The notes under the pieces were generated by a model. The model was not told the origin of the DNA and did not search any database. It saw only the letters and a program-made list of their open reading frames with translations. 64,000 bases of DNA from CAZWCE01 sp964632505 (GTDB lineage: Bacteria; Planctomycetota; Planctomycetia; Pirellulales; Thermoguttaceae), in assembly GCA_964632505.1 (NCBI GenBank), contig CAZWCE010000001.1:310001-374000 (forward strand), read 5' to 3'. A program made the position numbers and the translations under genes. Shown piece by piece: positions 54,017-63,546 of the stretch. Every line of letters starts with the position of its first letter. Positions within the stretch are counted from its first letter, which is position 1.

Positions 54017-54751
54017 TCACGCGAATCGCTGCATCTGGTCGCGACGAGGGAGATCGTCCAGGTTTTTCAGCCCGAACGTCTTCAAGAATTTTCGCGTGGT
54101 GCCGTAGAGAAAAGGACGCCCCAGCTCCTCCTGACGACCGGTGATCTTCACCAGATCCATCTCCATCAATTGACGCAAGAAATCGGTGCAGCGGACCCCA
54201 CGGATCTTCTCGATCCTCGCCCGCAAGACCGGTTGGAGATAAGCCACCACCGCCAGCGTTTCGAAAGCGGGTTGGGTCAATCGAATTTCGACCGGCTCGG
54301 GCATCCAACGGCGCATCCAAGACGCGAATTGCGGTCGCGTTCGGAGCTGGAATCCCCCGGCCACCTCGACGATGCGAATCGCGCGATGCCGACGATCGTA
54401 GTGCCGGTTGAGCGTGCGAACCAGCTTCCGCGTCTCGTTTCCCCCAGAAAGCGACGCCAGTTGTGAAATCTTACCACTGGAAAGCGGTTCCCGGGCGAGA
54501 AACAGTACCGCCTCGACCGAGGAACGTTTGCGGATCGCCTCGTGAGCAACAAAGGGGAACAAGACATCGCCGGGCAAAGTCTCTTCTTGGTCCGAGTCGG
54601 GCGAAGAGATCGGACCGAACGGAGGAGGAGCATCGCCGAGAAACGATCCGGTCGAAGCGGAGAGGCGAGGAATGAATCGCTGCGACCAGCTTCCCGGCCG
54701 CTTCGCTGCATTCACGAGAGGATGCACCCCCGCTCGAGTTTGCCACGTCAT
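54017..54751 (-). CDS. scpB: Segregation and condensation protein B (ScpB)
   Basis: A 244-residue protein with tandem winged helices that joins ScpA and SMC in chromosome condensation. SVEAVLFLAREPLSSGKISQ is the N-terminal winged-helix signature. RIVEVAGGFQLRTRPQFASW, LTQPAFETLAVVAYLQPVLRARIEKIRGV and LVKITGRQEELGRPFLYGTT are the strongly conserved ScpB core. I use ATG 54751, which leaves an N-terminal extension of about 75 residues; longer starts are open. It follows the upstream membrane protein gene by 8 nt. ScpA and SMC are not in the window. Confidence 0.87.
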   Translation of the reverse strand: MTWQTRAGVHPLVNAAKRPGSWSQRFIPRLSASTGSFLGDAPPPFGPISSPDSDQEETLPGDVLFPFVAHEAIRKRSSVEAVLFLAREPLSSGKISQLASLSGGNETRKLVRTLNRHYDRRHRAIRIVEVAGGFQLRTRPQFASWMRRWMPEPVEIRLTQPAFETLAVVAYLQPVLRARIEKIRGVRCTDFLRQLMEMDLVKITGRQEELGRPFLYGTTRKFLKTFGLKNLDDLPRRDQMQRFA

Positions 54752-54759
54752 CACGAAAC

Positions 54760-55665
54760 CTACAGCCCTTTCCAGGAGCGAATCTGACGGAGCACTTTTT
54801 CGATGGCTCGAATCGGGTCCCGGTCGAGCGATTCGAAAGGTCGAGTGTACGCGCTCGCATTGCCATCGGGAGCGGCGAAGCAGGAAAAACGATACCATTC
54901 CCGCCGGTCCCCCCAGGTTTCCAGTCGATAATACGTCGCTCCGAGCTCGACCAGTTCCTTTTCCAATCGGGCGAAACGGTTCTGCTCACCCACGGCCAAC
55001 GCCCCCGGGGCCGGCTTCTCCCGATAAATCCCCTTCTCCAGTGGGATTTCCCGGGCACTGGTCTCCTCGAAGCCGGTTCGCGACATCCGAGTTGCCGCCT
55101 CGGTCGAGCCCCTGTCGGCCGGAAAAGAGCGGGGCGTTTCGGAAGCGTTCGCGAGAACTCGAGAATTCGGGGTTGCCGCCAAAGGGCGTCCCATCGTGTC
55201 GGGCGCGCCGTTTCGCGAGAGACCTTCGAGCGATGGCGAAGGAAAATGACCTTCTCGATCAGCGACATTGCTTGTTTGCAGGGCCTCGATCGGCGAGGAA
55301 AAGCCGAGTGGGCGCGCGCGGGACGAATCGGTCGAGTCCTCGTTGACCGAATAACGGGGCGCTTCGGGAAGCGGTGCTTCCTCTTCCGCTTCGGGGGAAA
55401 TCCATTCGGGAAAGAGATGGGCCGCGATCTCGCGGCTTGTCTCCGGCAGCGCGGTCCACGCGATCGCGATCAACGGGATGACCACAATTCCAGTGAGCAT
55501 CACCATGACCCGACAAAAAATAATGAGGGAAGATTCTTCCGTGGAATGAGCCAAGGAGTGCCTCCTTTCACTTCTGCGGCATCGCGGCAGACGGTGCGAG
55601 AAGACAGCTTCCTTGCCGTCGTCGATTCCCGGCACCATTGCCGTTCGTCTCCTCCGCGCCGCCAT
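54760..55665 (-). CDS. Single-span membrane protein of unknown function
   Basis: A 301-residue protein I do not recognise. One membrane span near the N-terminus (IIFCRVMVMLTGIVVIPLIA, about 45-68) is followed by a long Ser/Glu/Pro-rich linker and a compact C-terminal part (RLEKELVELGATYYRLETWGDRREWYRFSCF) that looks folded. ATG 55665 has GGAG upstream. It ends 8 nt before scpB, so the two are co-transcribed; it may tether or serve the condensation complex, but this is only an inference from position. Confidence 0.65.
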   Translation of the reverse strand: MAARRRRTAMVPGIDDGKEAVFSHRLPRCRRSERRHSLAHSTEESSLIIFCRVMVMLTGIVVIPLIAIAWTALPETSREIAAHLFPEWISPEAEEEAPLPEAPRYSVNEDSTDSSRARPLGFSSPIEALQTSNVADREGHFPSPSLEGLSRNGAPDTMGRPLAATPNSRVLANASETPRSFPADRGSTEAATRMSRTGFEETSAREIPLEKGIYREKPAPGALAVGEQNRFARLEKELVELGATYYRLETWGDRREWYRFSCFAAPDGNASAYTRPFESLDRDPIRAIEKVLRQIRSWKGL

Positions 55666-55821
55666 GTTCGTCTCCGTGGCGCGGAAAGCACGCTGCCGGA
55701 CATTGTAATCGCCCCAGGGGGAATCCGACAATGCCAGTTTCGGCAAAAACCAACTCCGCGACTCTCCAACACCGGACGAACCCCGGTGGTCCAAAAGTCA
55801 ACACCTCCCCTTTTGCTTATC

Positions 55822-56889
55822 CTATTCACTTTCCGGCAAGCTCAGTATGGTGAGCATCAGATGCCAGCCGGAACCGCCGCTGAGGGCGTCGGTCTTTTCC
55901 GATTCCACATCGACCGGACCGACTTCCCCGGCACAATAGCATCCGAAAAGCGGAATGCCCGTCGGCATCGCGGGAACGAGCGCCTCGAGTTCATCCTCGT
56001 AACGTTCCAGCCGACTGCGACGGCCCGCGCAGTTGAACCCCAGCGCCAGGACCGGCTCACCGGCTATCTTTTCGGAGACTTCTTCACCGGCCTCCTTCGC
56101 CGAAGCGATCACCCGATCCTCCAGGTTGGCGAAACGACCGGCCATGGCCACCTCGAAATCGCCTGAGAGGAGCACCGCGACGGCGCTGTCGGGATACTTC
56201 TTTCCCTCATCATAGACGAACGTCTGGCCCGGATTCTTGTTCGCGCAACCGCCGGTGATGGGAAAGTCTTCGCCCAACTCCTTCTGCACCCCCTCGACCA
56301 GGTAGCGGATCTTCGGCGAATGGGCATCGGCCAGGAGCAGGCACAGTCGGGCGTCTTCCTTCTCCGGGAGTTCGGCCGCCAGTTTTTTCCCCGCCGCGTG
56401 CAGGAGCTTCTTGATCTCCTCCTCTTGGTTATCGAAAATCATCCGGGCGGTCCCCAGTTCGGTGACCAGCGCGGAGTCGACCTCGACCGCCTCCCCGCCG
56501 AGCGCGAGCAGGCTGATCGCGTCGAAATCGGTGCAGGTTTGGCGATCGAAAGAACCGTAAGTCGCCAGCCCGACAATCTTCGTCGCCGGAAACACTTCGG
56601 CCACGCCCGCGAGCACCTCTGCCTTCGCCTCGGGCGTTTCGAAACATTCCGACATCAACACCAGTTCCGCCTCGGCTCCGGCGAGCTGCTCTTTGAGCAT
56701 GTCGGCCGCTTTTTGGCCGGTCGCTCGGGCCTGACCGCCCTCGTCATCGAAGGCCAAGCTCGTGGCGACGACCATCTCTTGCCCGTCCCCGGCGAGTGCT
56801 TCGGAAGGAACCACCCAAGCCGGGCCCCACAGAACCGCGATCATCAGCCCGAAAAGGGGCAACGCACGCATCGATTTCATAGCATTCAT
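55822..56889 (-). CDS. Secreted FIST-domain protein
   Basis: A 355-residue protein with FIST N and FIST C domains, usually small-ligand sensor modules attached to signalling proteins. Here a signal peptide (LPLFGLMIAVLWGPAWVVPSEALA, about 10-33) exports it. FDDEGGQARATGQKAADMLK and TKIVGLATYGSF belong to FIST_N. FPITGGCANKN, LALGFNCAGRRSRL and GIPLFGCYCAGEVGPVD are the FIST_C hallmarks. AAAGGAA precedes the ATG. It lies 20 nt after the HEPN-like gene on the same strand. The role may be extracytoplasmic ligand binding; no kinase or cyclase domain is fused. Confidence 0.82.
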   Translation of the reverse strand: MNAMKSMRALPLFGLMIAVLWGPAWVVPSEALAGDGQEMVVATSLAFDDEGGQARATGQKAADMLKEQLAGAEAELVLMSECFETPEAKAEVLAGVAEVFPATKIVGLATYGSFDRQTCTDFDAISLLALGGEAVEVDSALVTELGTARMIFDNQEEEIKKLLHAAGKKLAAELPEKEDARLCLLLADAHSPKIRYLVEGVQKELGEDFPITGGCANKNPGQTFVYDEGKKYPDSAVAVLLSGDFEVAMAGRFANLEDRVIASAKEAGEEVSEKIAGEPVLALGFNCAGRRSRLERYEDELEALVPAMPTGIPLFGCYCAGEVGPVDVESEKTDALSGGSGWHLMLTILSLPESE

Positions 56890-56909
56890 CAGAGGTTCCT
56901 TTCTGGATA

Positions 56910-57422
56910 CTATATCCGTTTCTCAATTGATTCCGCGTTGGAATCATCACATTCATCGCGTATATTTATGATTGTATTCCATATATCAATGGTCAATTTA
57001 TAATACTCTTCTATTTTTTCGAAGGTCATTTCATGTGCATTGTTATGACGACTGCCATCAACAGTTGTCCCAAAGTGCCTGCACATATCATAGACTTTTA
57101 TGAATGCTTCAAATCGAATAATGATATCTTGATCGAGCGAATGCTCTTTGGCTATTGCCTGAAAAATCTCTTTTGGCGACCTAACTTTATTATTCTGAGG
57201 ATCTGGATCATTTTGTCCCAGAAGCTGTGAAACACTCAGTCCTAAAGTGGCTGTAATGAAGACACACCTCTCTTTTAGATCATCTACTTTATCAGGATCT
57301 TTCTTGTACTCCTTTTCAAGTTCTTCCCAGTATTTTTTAGCTACACGGAGTGAAAACAATTGGAGGTTTGCGAGGTCCTCATTATCATCACACCCTGAAT
57401 CATATTGAGCAAAGTTAGTCAT
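56910..57422 (-). CDS. AT-rich HEPN-like protein (candidate RNase/toxin)
   Basis: A 170-residue soluble, nearly all-helical protein. The motif at residues 125-130, RHNNAH, fits the Rx4H signature of HEPN ribonucleases, and the helices after it (EMTFEKIEEYYKLTIDIWNT) match the fold order. Its codons are strikingly AT-rich (TAT, AAT, ATA, TTT), unlike all neighbours, so it is probably a recent acquisition. It starts 7 nt after the CBM9-like stop, without a good ribosome site, and ends 20 nt before the FIST gene. No nucleotidyltransferase (MNT) or other antitoxin partner is visible. HEPN identity is inferred from the motif only. Confidence 0.6.
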   Translation of the reverse strand: MTNFAQYDSGCDDNEDLANLQLFSLRVAKKYWEELEKEYKKDPDKVDDLKERCVFITATLGLSVSQLLGQNDPDPQNNKVRSPKEIFQAIAKEHSLDQDIIIRFEAFIKVYDMCRHFGTTVDGSRHNNAHEMTFEKIEEYYKLTIDIWNTIINIRDECDDSNAESIEKRI

Positions 57423-57429
57423 ATTTTTT

Positions 57430-58500
57430 TCAATACTTCGAGGAGCACATGCCCCAGGGGATTTTGTTGTCCATGGCCCCGTTTTCGCCGATCGCGTCGC
57501 CTTGCCAGCGGGACCAGGCCAACGGTCGGCGGCGGAACTCCGGCAACTCGGCCGCTTCGCCCCAGTCGCGCAATCCGGTGCCGTCGGCGTCGTGGACCAG
57601 CACCGAGAAACAGAACTCCCGCCCGGCGCCGGGGCGGATCTCCCGAATCGGGCGCAGTGAAATCGCGCACTCGTAATAGGTCACCCCCTCGGTGTGCCAG
57701 ACCTTCACCTCCCCGTCCACTTCCGGCAATTCTTCCGGCGACCGCGGTTTCGCCGTTTCGGCCAGCGAGGCCATCTCCGGGGTGGCCAAGCTCTTCAGGC
57801 TCGCCGTCTCGTCATCGGAAATCAGCAGATATTCGTGCCGATGGACCGGGTCGGTCGGCTCGGTCCCGGTTCGGGCCTTCTTCGAGGCGATCGCCAGTTG
57901 CACGGCGTCGCGGGCATCCTCCCCGGCGGGCTGCCGGCGATCCTCTTCCACCGCGACGAGCACGTAGAAATTTCGCCGACTCCAGGCGGTCGAAATGGTC
58001 GTCTTCTTGCCGTCCTTCTCCCAGGAGACCGGAATCGCGTCGTCCCAGTCCTCCACCTTGCCGTCGATCGACGGCTTCAGATAAGGCGCACAGGTGCAGT
58101 GGACGTCCCGCTGAAAACGCAACTTCTCAAGACCTGCCGCTAATGTGACCGCTATCGGATAGCGGTTGTCTTCCCGGTAAACGCCCTTGGTGATCGAGAA
58201 CGGGACCCGAATCGTTTCGCCGCCCGGAACTTTCACCTGCTGTTTCTCAGGTTGGGACTCCCAACCCTCGGGCAATTCAAGATCCACGTAAGCGCCGTCT
58301 TCGACCTCTTTGAAGTTATGCACGTCGACGTAGAGCACCGGCATGTGCGACGGCGAAACAGGAAGGCCGCTGATCCAGACCGTCATGTCCAACTCGTCCT
58401 TCTCCTCTTGAGCCGATGAATGTGAACACGCGATCATCACGGCGCTACCCAAGACCACGGCGAGGGAGAATCTTTTCCAAGCTGGATTCGTCCGATTCAT
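57430..58500 (-). CDS. Secreted protein with CBM9-like domain
   Basis: A 356-residue exported protein. The signal peptide (FSLAVVLGSAVMIACSHSSAQ) includes a possible lipobox Cys (IACS). The C-terminal 230 residues, APYLKPSIDGKVEDWDDAIP and WSRRNFYVLVAVEED, then YYECAISLRPIREIRPGAGREF, resemble the carbohydrate-binding family 9 beta-sandwich. The first part (DVHNFKEVEDGAYVDLELPEGW) is another beta domain. AAAGGAG precedes ATG 58500. It is followed closely by the HEPN-like gene, and preceded by the YkgJ-type gene. Confidence 0.78.
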   Translation of the reverse strand: MNRTNPAWKRFSLAVVLGSAVMIACSHSSAQEEKDELDMTVWISGLPVSPSHMPVLYVDVHNFKEVEDGAYVDLELPEGWESQPEKQQVKVPGGETIRVPFSITKGVYREDNRYPIAVTLAAGLEKLRFQRDVHCTCAPYLKPSIDGKVEDWDDAIPVSWEKDGKKTTISTAWSRRNFYVLVAVEEDRRQPAGEDARDAVQLAIASKKARTGTEPTDPVHRHEYLLISDDETASLKSLATPEMASLAETAKPRSPEELPEVDGEVKVWHTEGVTYYECAISLRPIREIRPGAGREFCFSVLVHDADGTGLRDWGEAAELPEFRRRPLAWSRWQGDAIGENGAMDNKIPWGMCSSKY

Positions 58501-58529
58501 GTTCTGCTCCTTTCCGAAAAAATTGGTGC

Positions 58530-58955
58530 TCATTCGGCGGCGACCGGTCGACGGCTCCGCGGCCCATGACCGGGACGCGGCCCCAACACCGCCTCGGCGT
58601 ACTCTTCGACCTGCTCGGGCGTTTCGAAGTACTTGTCGTAAACCCAATGGTCCTCATACTCGCACCGTTCGGTGGTGTACTCTCGACAAATCCCCGGCCG
58701 GGTCTCGTAGATGCCGCACAGGTTGTCCTCGCGAAGATGTTTGCAGGCCGTGTGGACCAGCAGATACCACTCCTCCTCCTCGACGAAGACGCTTGCCCGA
58801 TCGTGCAGCAGAAACCACCGCATGAAATCGAACTCTTTCCAATCTTCCGGCTTGTCGATCGGCAGGGCGAAATACCGGCAGCATTTCGCCGAACAGTGCA
58901 TGCAAAGATTTTCGTCGGGGCCGATTTCCTCGCGGGATTTCTTTTTTACTTCCAT
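58530..58955 (-). CDS. YkgJ-family cysteine cluster protein
   Basis: A 141-residue cytoplasmic protein of the YkgJ family, thought to bind zinc or an iron-sulfur cluster. The N-terminal cluster LCMHCSAKCCRYF (C-x2-C-x3-CC) and the later set ACKHLREDNLCGIYETRPGIC with REY are the family hallmarks. The tail is basic (GPRSRRPVAAE). ATG 58955 follows AAGGAAGA. It sits between the giant HzsA-like gene (58 nt upstream) and the CBM9-like gene (29 nt downstream). Confidence 0.82.
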   Translation of the reverse strand: MEVKKKSREEIGPDENLCMHCSAKCCRYFALPIDKPEDWKEFDFMRWFLLHDRASVFVEEEEWYLLVHTACKHLREDNLCGIYETRPGICREYTTERCEYEDHWVYDKYFETPEQVEEYAEAVLGPRPGHGPRSRRPVAAE

Positions 58956-59013
58956 CGATCTTCTTCCTTGAAAGAAAGGTTGCCTTCCTGGATATCTGTT
59001 TGAAATAAGCAAG

Positions 59014-62000
59014 TCATCGCTGTTCGAGTCGACGGAGTTTCACACACGCCTCACGGAGACTTCGGGCCGTCGCGATTTCGGGATAGCCCCGGGCCAAGCG
59101 TTCCATTTCCGGAAGCAAGGACGGATCTCCCAGTTCGCCCAGCGCCACGGCCGCCGCCTGTTTGACCTCCATCGTATTTTCATGGGTTGCCACCGCGCGA
59201 AGCAGTGTCGGCGCCGACTGGGGATCGCCGACTTTGCCCAACACCCAGGCCGCCGCTGCACGATAAGAGGGCGTCATCACGTTATGCAGAAAGACGTTCG
59301 GCGGTTCGGGCACATCGCGAACCATCTCGGGGACCTCCTCGTCGAGTATCCGTCGGCAGAGGGACATCGATTGGGGATCCTCCAGTGTGCCCAGCGTTCG
59401 CAGCAGCATGAAACCGACCCAACTGCGGACGCGCCCCGGTTCCTTTTGCCGGTACCGCACGAGCGTCTCGCGAACGCGGTCGGACCACTTCGGACGTCGC
59501 GCGACGACCGAGAGCAGGTGGGCCGCACGCGATTCGGCGCTGAGCACGCCCGTGGAAACCGCCGGAGGCGAGAAGGTGCACGCGTGACGCAGCGCTTCAT
59601 CGGGCTTGGCGTTCGGATCGCCCAGCACATCCAGGCAGGTTTCCACGACGGCATCCGCACGACCGCTCCGCTGAATCAATCGCGCGATCACCGTCTCGTA
59701 GGCGTCGTTCTCGAAGAAGATGCCGCGGTCGCTGTCGATCGGCACCGAGAGCAGGAGCTTGTCGGTGATGGGAGCGGTTTTCCCGGAGGCCATCCGTTCG
59801 AGGGATTCGGCGATCCGGAAATGGATGATCGAACTGTGGCTGCCCATCAACCAGTTGTGATCGGCGGTGCGGAAGGTGTAGAACCAGAACTCGGCGAGCT
59901 GGTCAAACTGGTCGATCAACATCGATTCGCATGTCGGCGTGCCGATACGACCGAGTGCTTCGGCGGCCGCGCCCCCGAGATGATCGGGCATGGCGGTCCA
60001 ACCGAATTCGTGACTTTTCTCCGCCTTCACCTGTTTTTTGAGACCGCTCTGGTGGAGGAGGTCTCCCAAAAGCGGCACGGCCTTCTCGTCGCGGAGATGG
60101 CCCAATGCCCGAATGGCGGCCAGCCGCGCGGTGAGGCTTCCCAGGGCCCGCTCACTGACAAGAAATTCCCGCAGCGCGGTTTTCGCCGCTTCGTTTCCGA
60201 TGTGGCCGAGCGTTTCGGCGGCCAGTTGCGCCTCGACCAGATCGCCGCTTCGAAGCCGGGCCATCTGGCGGTCGATGATCTCGGGCCAAGGAGGATTCGC
60301 CTCGGCGCGACTCCAAGCGGTCAGTGCTTTTTTGCGCTGCTCGAACTCGGGGTCGTCGGCACTGGGAATCGGCGGCACGTCGAGCCCTGAGAGATGCTCC
60401 ACCGCGACCGCCGCCGCTCGGGCGACCACGGGCGAATCATCATTCAGCGCATCGAGCAAGGGTTGCCAGGTTTCCGGAGTTCCACAAGTGGACAGAGTCA
60501 CACAAGCGTTCATGCGTACGGTATCCACCGGATCCTGCAATAGGGGGACGACGGATCCCGCGCTCATCCGATCCCTCAACATGGCGAGCCGTTGCAGGGC
60601 CGCGATCCGCATGCCCGGGTCGGGATCGTGCAATCGCTCCGACCATGTTCGGAGTTCCATCGCGCGTCCCGAAGGAAGTCGGTGAGGTTCGAAATCGTTC
60701 GGGAGCTCCTCCAAGCGATAGCTGTTCAGCGCGGCGACTTCCCGAAATCGATCGAATTGCTGGTTGAGCACTCCTCCGTTGGCGGCGTTGTTTCCGCGGA
60801 AGCGGATCGGTGCCCGGGATCCGGTCAAGTCGGCCGGCGACTGGAGGGTCGCCACCGGCACGGCCCGATCATAATCGGGGGCCTCTTGGCGGAAATTATG
60901 GCAGCCGGTGCAGGCCCGCTGTTCTCCGGGACGGACGTAGATCCAGCTCATTTCGTTGACCACCGCACGGCCTTCGGCATCGACCGCTTGCAGCGCGAGT
61001 GCCCGATCGGCCGGAACCTCGAGGTAGAAAGAGCCGTCCTCGGCCAGCGGCACGGTCCCCAGTTCAACGGCCTCCACGCCGACATGCCCGTACTGGTGGA
61101 GGGCGGCGCGGAGCGTCACCGGCTTGCCCTGCAGCACGCGCACCGCGGTGACCCGATCCCAGTCGCCTTCGATCTGCTGGGTGTTTCGAATGTCGTTGCA
61201 GTACAGAAAACCGCTTTTGTGGAAATCGTCGACCGCCTGTTCCTCGAGCGTTCCGGCGAGCGAATGCGGTTTCGGACGCCGCGACGCATGCACGATCGAA
61301 TGTTGCGTCGAGTCCCTCGGTTCCACGCCGGGAAAGAGGGCCACGCACTTGCCGGTCGACGGGTCGAGCACCCCGAACTGGAACTTTCGGGTCGTGCAGA
61401 GTAATCGTCCGTCGGGTAAGGGGGCGATATCGAAGAGACTCACTTCGCTGGGCATACGATGGTGATCGACCTTCCCACGCAAGAGCACGTCGGCCACCAG
61501 CGGCCCCCGATTCGAGAGGCAGGCGATGCGGCCGTCGGCCAGCGGGGCGGGAGATCCGAAGCCGTAATTACGCAGCCAATTGTAGGGATGTTCCGCCCCG
61601 GTCGGCCGGTCGTAGCGAATAGCACCCCGGTCGGGACCGATGATCGTCTGTCCACCCGTCCCGTCGCTCCGAACGGCGTGGATGCGCGTCTCCACTTTCG
61701 CCCGTTCCATGAAGTTGTCGTGCCGCACCATCGCGATCCGGCCGTCGGTCATCAGCGTCGGCTGAGCATCGGCCACGATGTGGTACGTCAGCGGCTCGAT
61801 CTCCCCCTCGGGCGAAACGGTGAATAAGCTCCGGGCCGTGTTGGCGTGATACTCGTCGCGGCTGCCGGTCCGGCTCGATGCGAACACGATACGACCATCG
61901 GGCAGATATTCCGGATCGTAATCGTGCCACGGGCCGTCGGTCAACTGGCGGATTTCCCCGCCGGCGAGCGGCATCTCGTAAAGATGATAGAACTTCGTCC

Positions 62001-62955
62001 CCTCGGGCACCATCGCGAAGACGACCCGATCGCCCTGGAAGGAAACGTTCGGCGAGGCGACCAGTCCCTCACCGGCGTCGACCAGGAGGGAGATCTTCGC
62101 CTCCGGGCCGGTGCCTTGGGCAAAGTACATCTTCCGACCGGAAACGGCCGGCGCGGGCGTGTCGTATTCATAATACGATTCCGTCCCGGGGATGGAGAAT
62201 TTCGTCGTCGCCGCCTTGGTCGAATGGATCGGTCCTTGGCCGGTGATGAAGACGACCGCCTCGGGCCAGCGAAAATGCTCGCCGGGCTCGGTGAATCGAT
62301 CGACCACCACCGGAGGTCCCCCGGGGACGCTTGCGTCGAAGACGAGCTTCTTCGGATCGCTCGGGGAGGCGGCGATCGAGAGGTTGCTCCACGGTGCGGT
62401 TCCCCGGGCCGGTCCGAGAACGGCCGCCGGCTTCCAGAGGGAATCGTCGTGATCGGCCTCGGTCCAGTTCTCATCGGCCTCTTTCGTCGCGAGCCAACGC
62501 TCGTCGGTGACGATCCGTTCGACTTCCCCGCCGGGAAAATGCATCTCGAGCGTGGCGACCACCCCCGCCGATCCGCCGAGGGATCGTCCCTGCACCGCAA
62601 TCACGTTCGCCCCTTCCAGCAGGCGATCCTCGATATGGAATTGTTCCACCGTTCCCCAGGCACTGCCGCTGTAACTGAGCTCGCGGGCGAAGAGCCGGCG
62701 ATTGATGTGCAGTTCGTAGCCGTTGTCGGCGGTGATCCAGAAAATCGCTTTTTCCGGCACTCGGTCGAGGTTGAATTTCAAACGAAAATAGGCGATCGCC
62801 GTATCGGCCAGCCCCTCGGGCGAGGTCCAAATCCACTGGGCCCCTTCCAACGGACTCGCTTTCTCCCGAGCCGCTTGGGGAGAAGCCTCCTCCGTCAGAG
62901 CTTGTGAACTCAGGAATACGAAGATACCAAGAATGATCGTCGAGAAAGAGCGCAT
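59014..62955 (-). CDS. Secreted HzsA-like protein with c-type haem site and HEAT repeats
   Basis: A 1313-residue exported protein. A signal peptide (SFSTIILGIFVFLSSQALT) leads into an N-terminal beta-sandwich, WIWTSPEGLADTAIAYFRLK, like the jelly-roll modules of rhamnosidases. The middle part has TolB-like propeller blades and HzsA-like segments (VFASSRTGSRDEYHANTARS, SLFDIAPLPDGRLL). One CxxCH haem site follows at C682-TG-C685-H. From about 770 the protein is HEAT repeats to the end (GMRIAALQRLAMLRD, AEALGRIGTPT, AAVALGELGDPS). It parallels the protein at 1864-5802 but has HEAT repeats where that one has SUMF1. AGGAG precedes ATG 62955. Confidence 0.83.
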   Translation of the reverse strand: MRSFSTIILGIFVFLSSQALTEEASPQAAREKASPLEGAQWIWTSPEGLADTAIAYFRLKFNLDRVPEKAIFWITADNGYELHINRRLFARELSYSGSAWGTVEQFHIEDRLLEGANVIAVQGRSLGGSAGVVATLEMHFPGGEVERIVTDERWLATKEADENWTEADHDDSLWKPAAVLGPARGTAPWSNLSIAASPSDPKKLVFDASVPGGPPVVVDRFTEPGEHFRWPEAVVFITGQGPIHSTKAATTKFSIPGTESYYEYDTPAPAVSGRKMYFAQGTGPEAKISLLVDAGEGLVASPNVSFQGDRVVFAMVPEGTKFYHLYEMPLAGGEIRQLTDGPWHDYDPEYLPDGRIVFASSRTGSRDEYHANTARSLFTVSPEGEIEPLTYHIVADAQPTLMTDGRIAMVRHDNFMERAKVETRIHAVRSDGTGGQTIIGPDRGAIRYDRPTGAEHPYNWLRNYGFGSPAPLADGRIACLSNRGPLVADVLLRGKVDHHRMPSEVSLFDIAPLPDGRLLCTTRKFQFGVLDPSTGKCVALFPGVEPRDSTQHSIVHASRRPKPHSLAGTLEEQAVDDFHKSGFLYCNDIRNTQQIEGDWDRVTAVRVLQGKPVTLRAALHQYGHVGVEAVELGTVPLAEDGSFYLEVPADRALALQAVDAEGRAVVNEMSWIYVRPGEQRACTGCHNFRQEAPDYDRAVPVATLQSPADLTGSRAPIRFRGNNAANGGVLNQQFDRFREVAALNSYRLEELPNDFEPHRLPSGRAMELRTWSERLHDPDPGMRIAALQRLAMLRDRMSAGSVVPLLQDPVDTVRMNACVTLSTCGTPETWQPLLDALNDDSPVVARAAAVAVEHLSGLDVPPIPSADDPEFEQRKKALTAWSRAEANPPWPEIIDRQMARLRSGDLVEAQLAAETLGHIGNEAAKTALREFLVSERALGSLTARLAAIRALGHLRDEKAVPLLGDLLHQSGLKKQVKAEKSHEFGWTAMPDHLGGAAAEALGRIGTPTCESMLIDQFDQLAEFWFYTFRTADHNWLMGSHSSIIHFRIAESLERMASGKTAPITDKLLLSVPIDSDRGIFFENDAYETVIARLIQRSGRADAVVETCLDVLGDPNAKPDEALRHACTFSPPAVSTGVLSAESRAAHLLSVVARRPKWSDRVRETLVRYRQKEPGRVRSWVGFMLLRTLGTLEDPQSMSLCRRILDEEVPEMVRDVPEPPNVFLHNVMTPSYRAAAAWVLGKVGDPQSAPTLLRAVATHENTMEVKQAAAVALGELGDPSLLPEMERLARGYPEIATARSLREACVKLRRLEQR

Positions 62956-63546
62956 GGAGAATGTCTCCTGGAGATGAAAGCAAATCGGAACAGACATACA
63001 CGATCCATGATCCCCTGCGGCCCGTTTTTTCTTGGGACTGTCTGGAGAAACAGGAGGTTTCCACAACCGATGAACCGTGAAAACCGGCGGAGGTTCGTCA
63101 CTCTCCCTTCAAGAATAGCAAATTGCTTCGGGATTCTCCACCATCGAAGACGACGGAACCCCATTTTTCGGAAAGTTGGCTTTCTCGCCCGAAAAACCGA
63201 GAGAGAGTTCGATTTTCCATTCCGAACGAATTATCATGGAGGAAGACAGGGACACCGGGTCGGCAGGGAAATCCCCTTCTCCGAAGAAACGCTATCCGAA
63301 GAGCAAAGGAACTTGCCCCCATGTCGAAGGATTTTCTCACGCGCCTTTTGCAACAACTCTTCAGTCGATTCGGTCTTCTTCGACGAAAACGGATCCCGGC
63401 GCGATCCCCCGCGACGATTCGCCGGCGACGCGCCGACGGTCCCCATCGATGCCCGCCGCCGCCGAGAGGTCCGTTCTTCGGACACTCCGGAAGTGGAGAA
63501 GGCGATCCTCGTGTTTGAATAGGAATCGAACGGAGGAGCCGTCGCT
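62956..63546. other. Intergenic region with one doubtful small frame
   Basis: About 590 nt between glgC and the HzsA-like gene. A minus-strand frame at 63234-63485 (83 codons) has GC-rich third positions and an amphipathic stretch (TESTEELLQKAREKI), but no good ribosome site. I do not call it a gene. No clear terminator was found after glgC. Confidence 0.4.

Noticed and set aside
63234..63485. 83-codon minus-strand frame between glgC and the HzsA-like gene
   Set aside because: Third positions are GC-rich and part looks helical, but there is no ribosome site and no recognisable motif. Kept only as a note.
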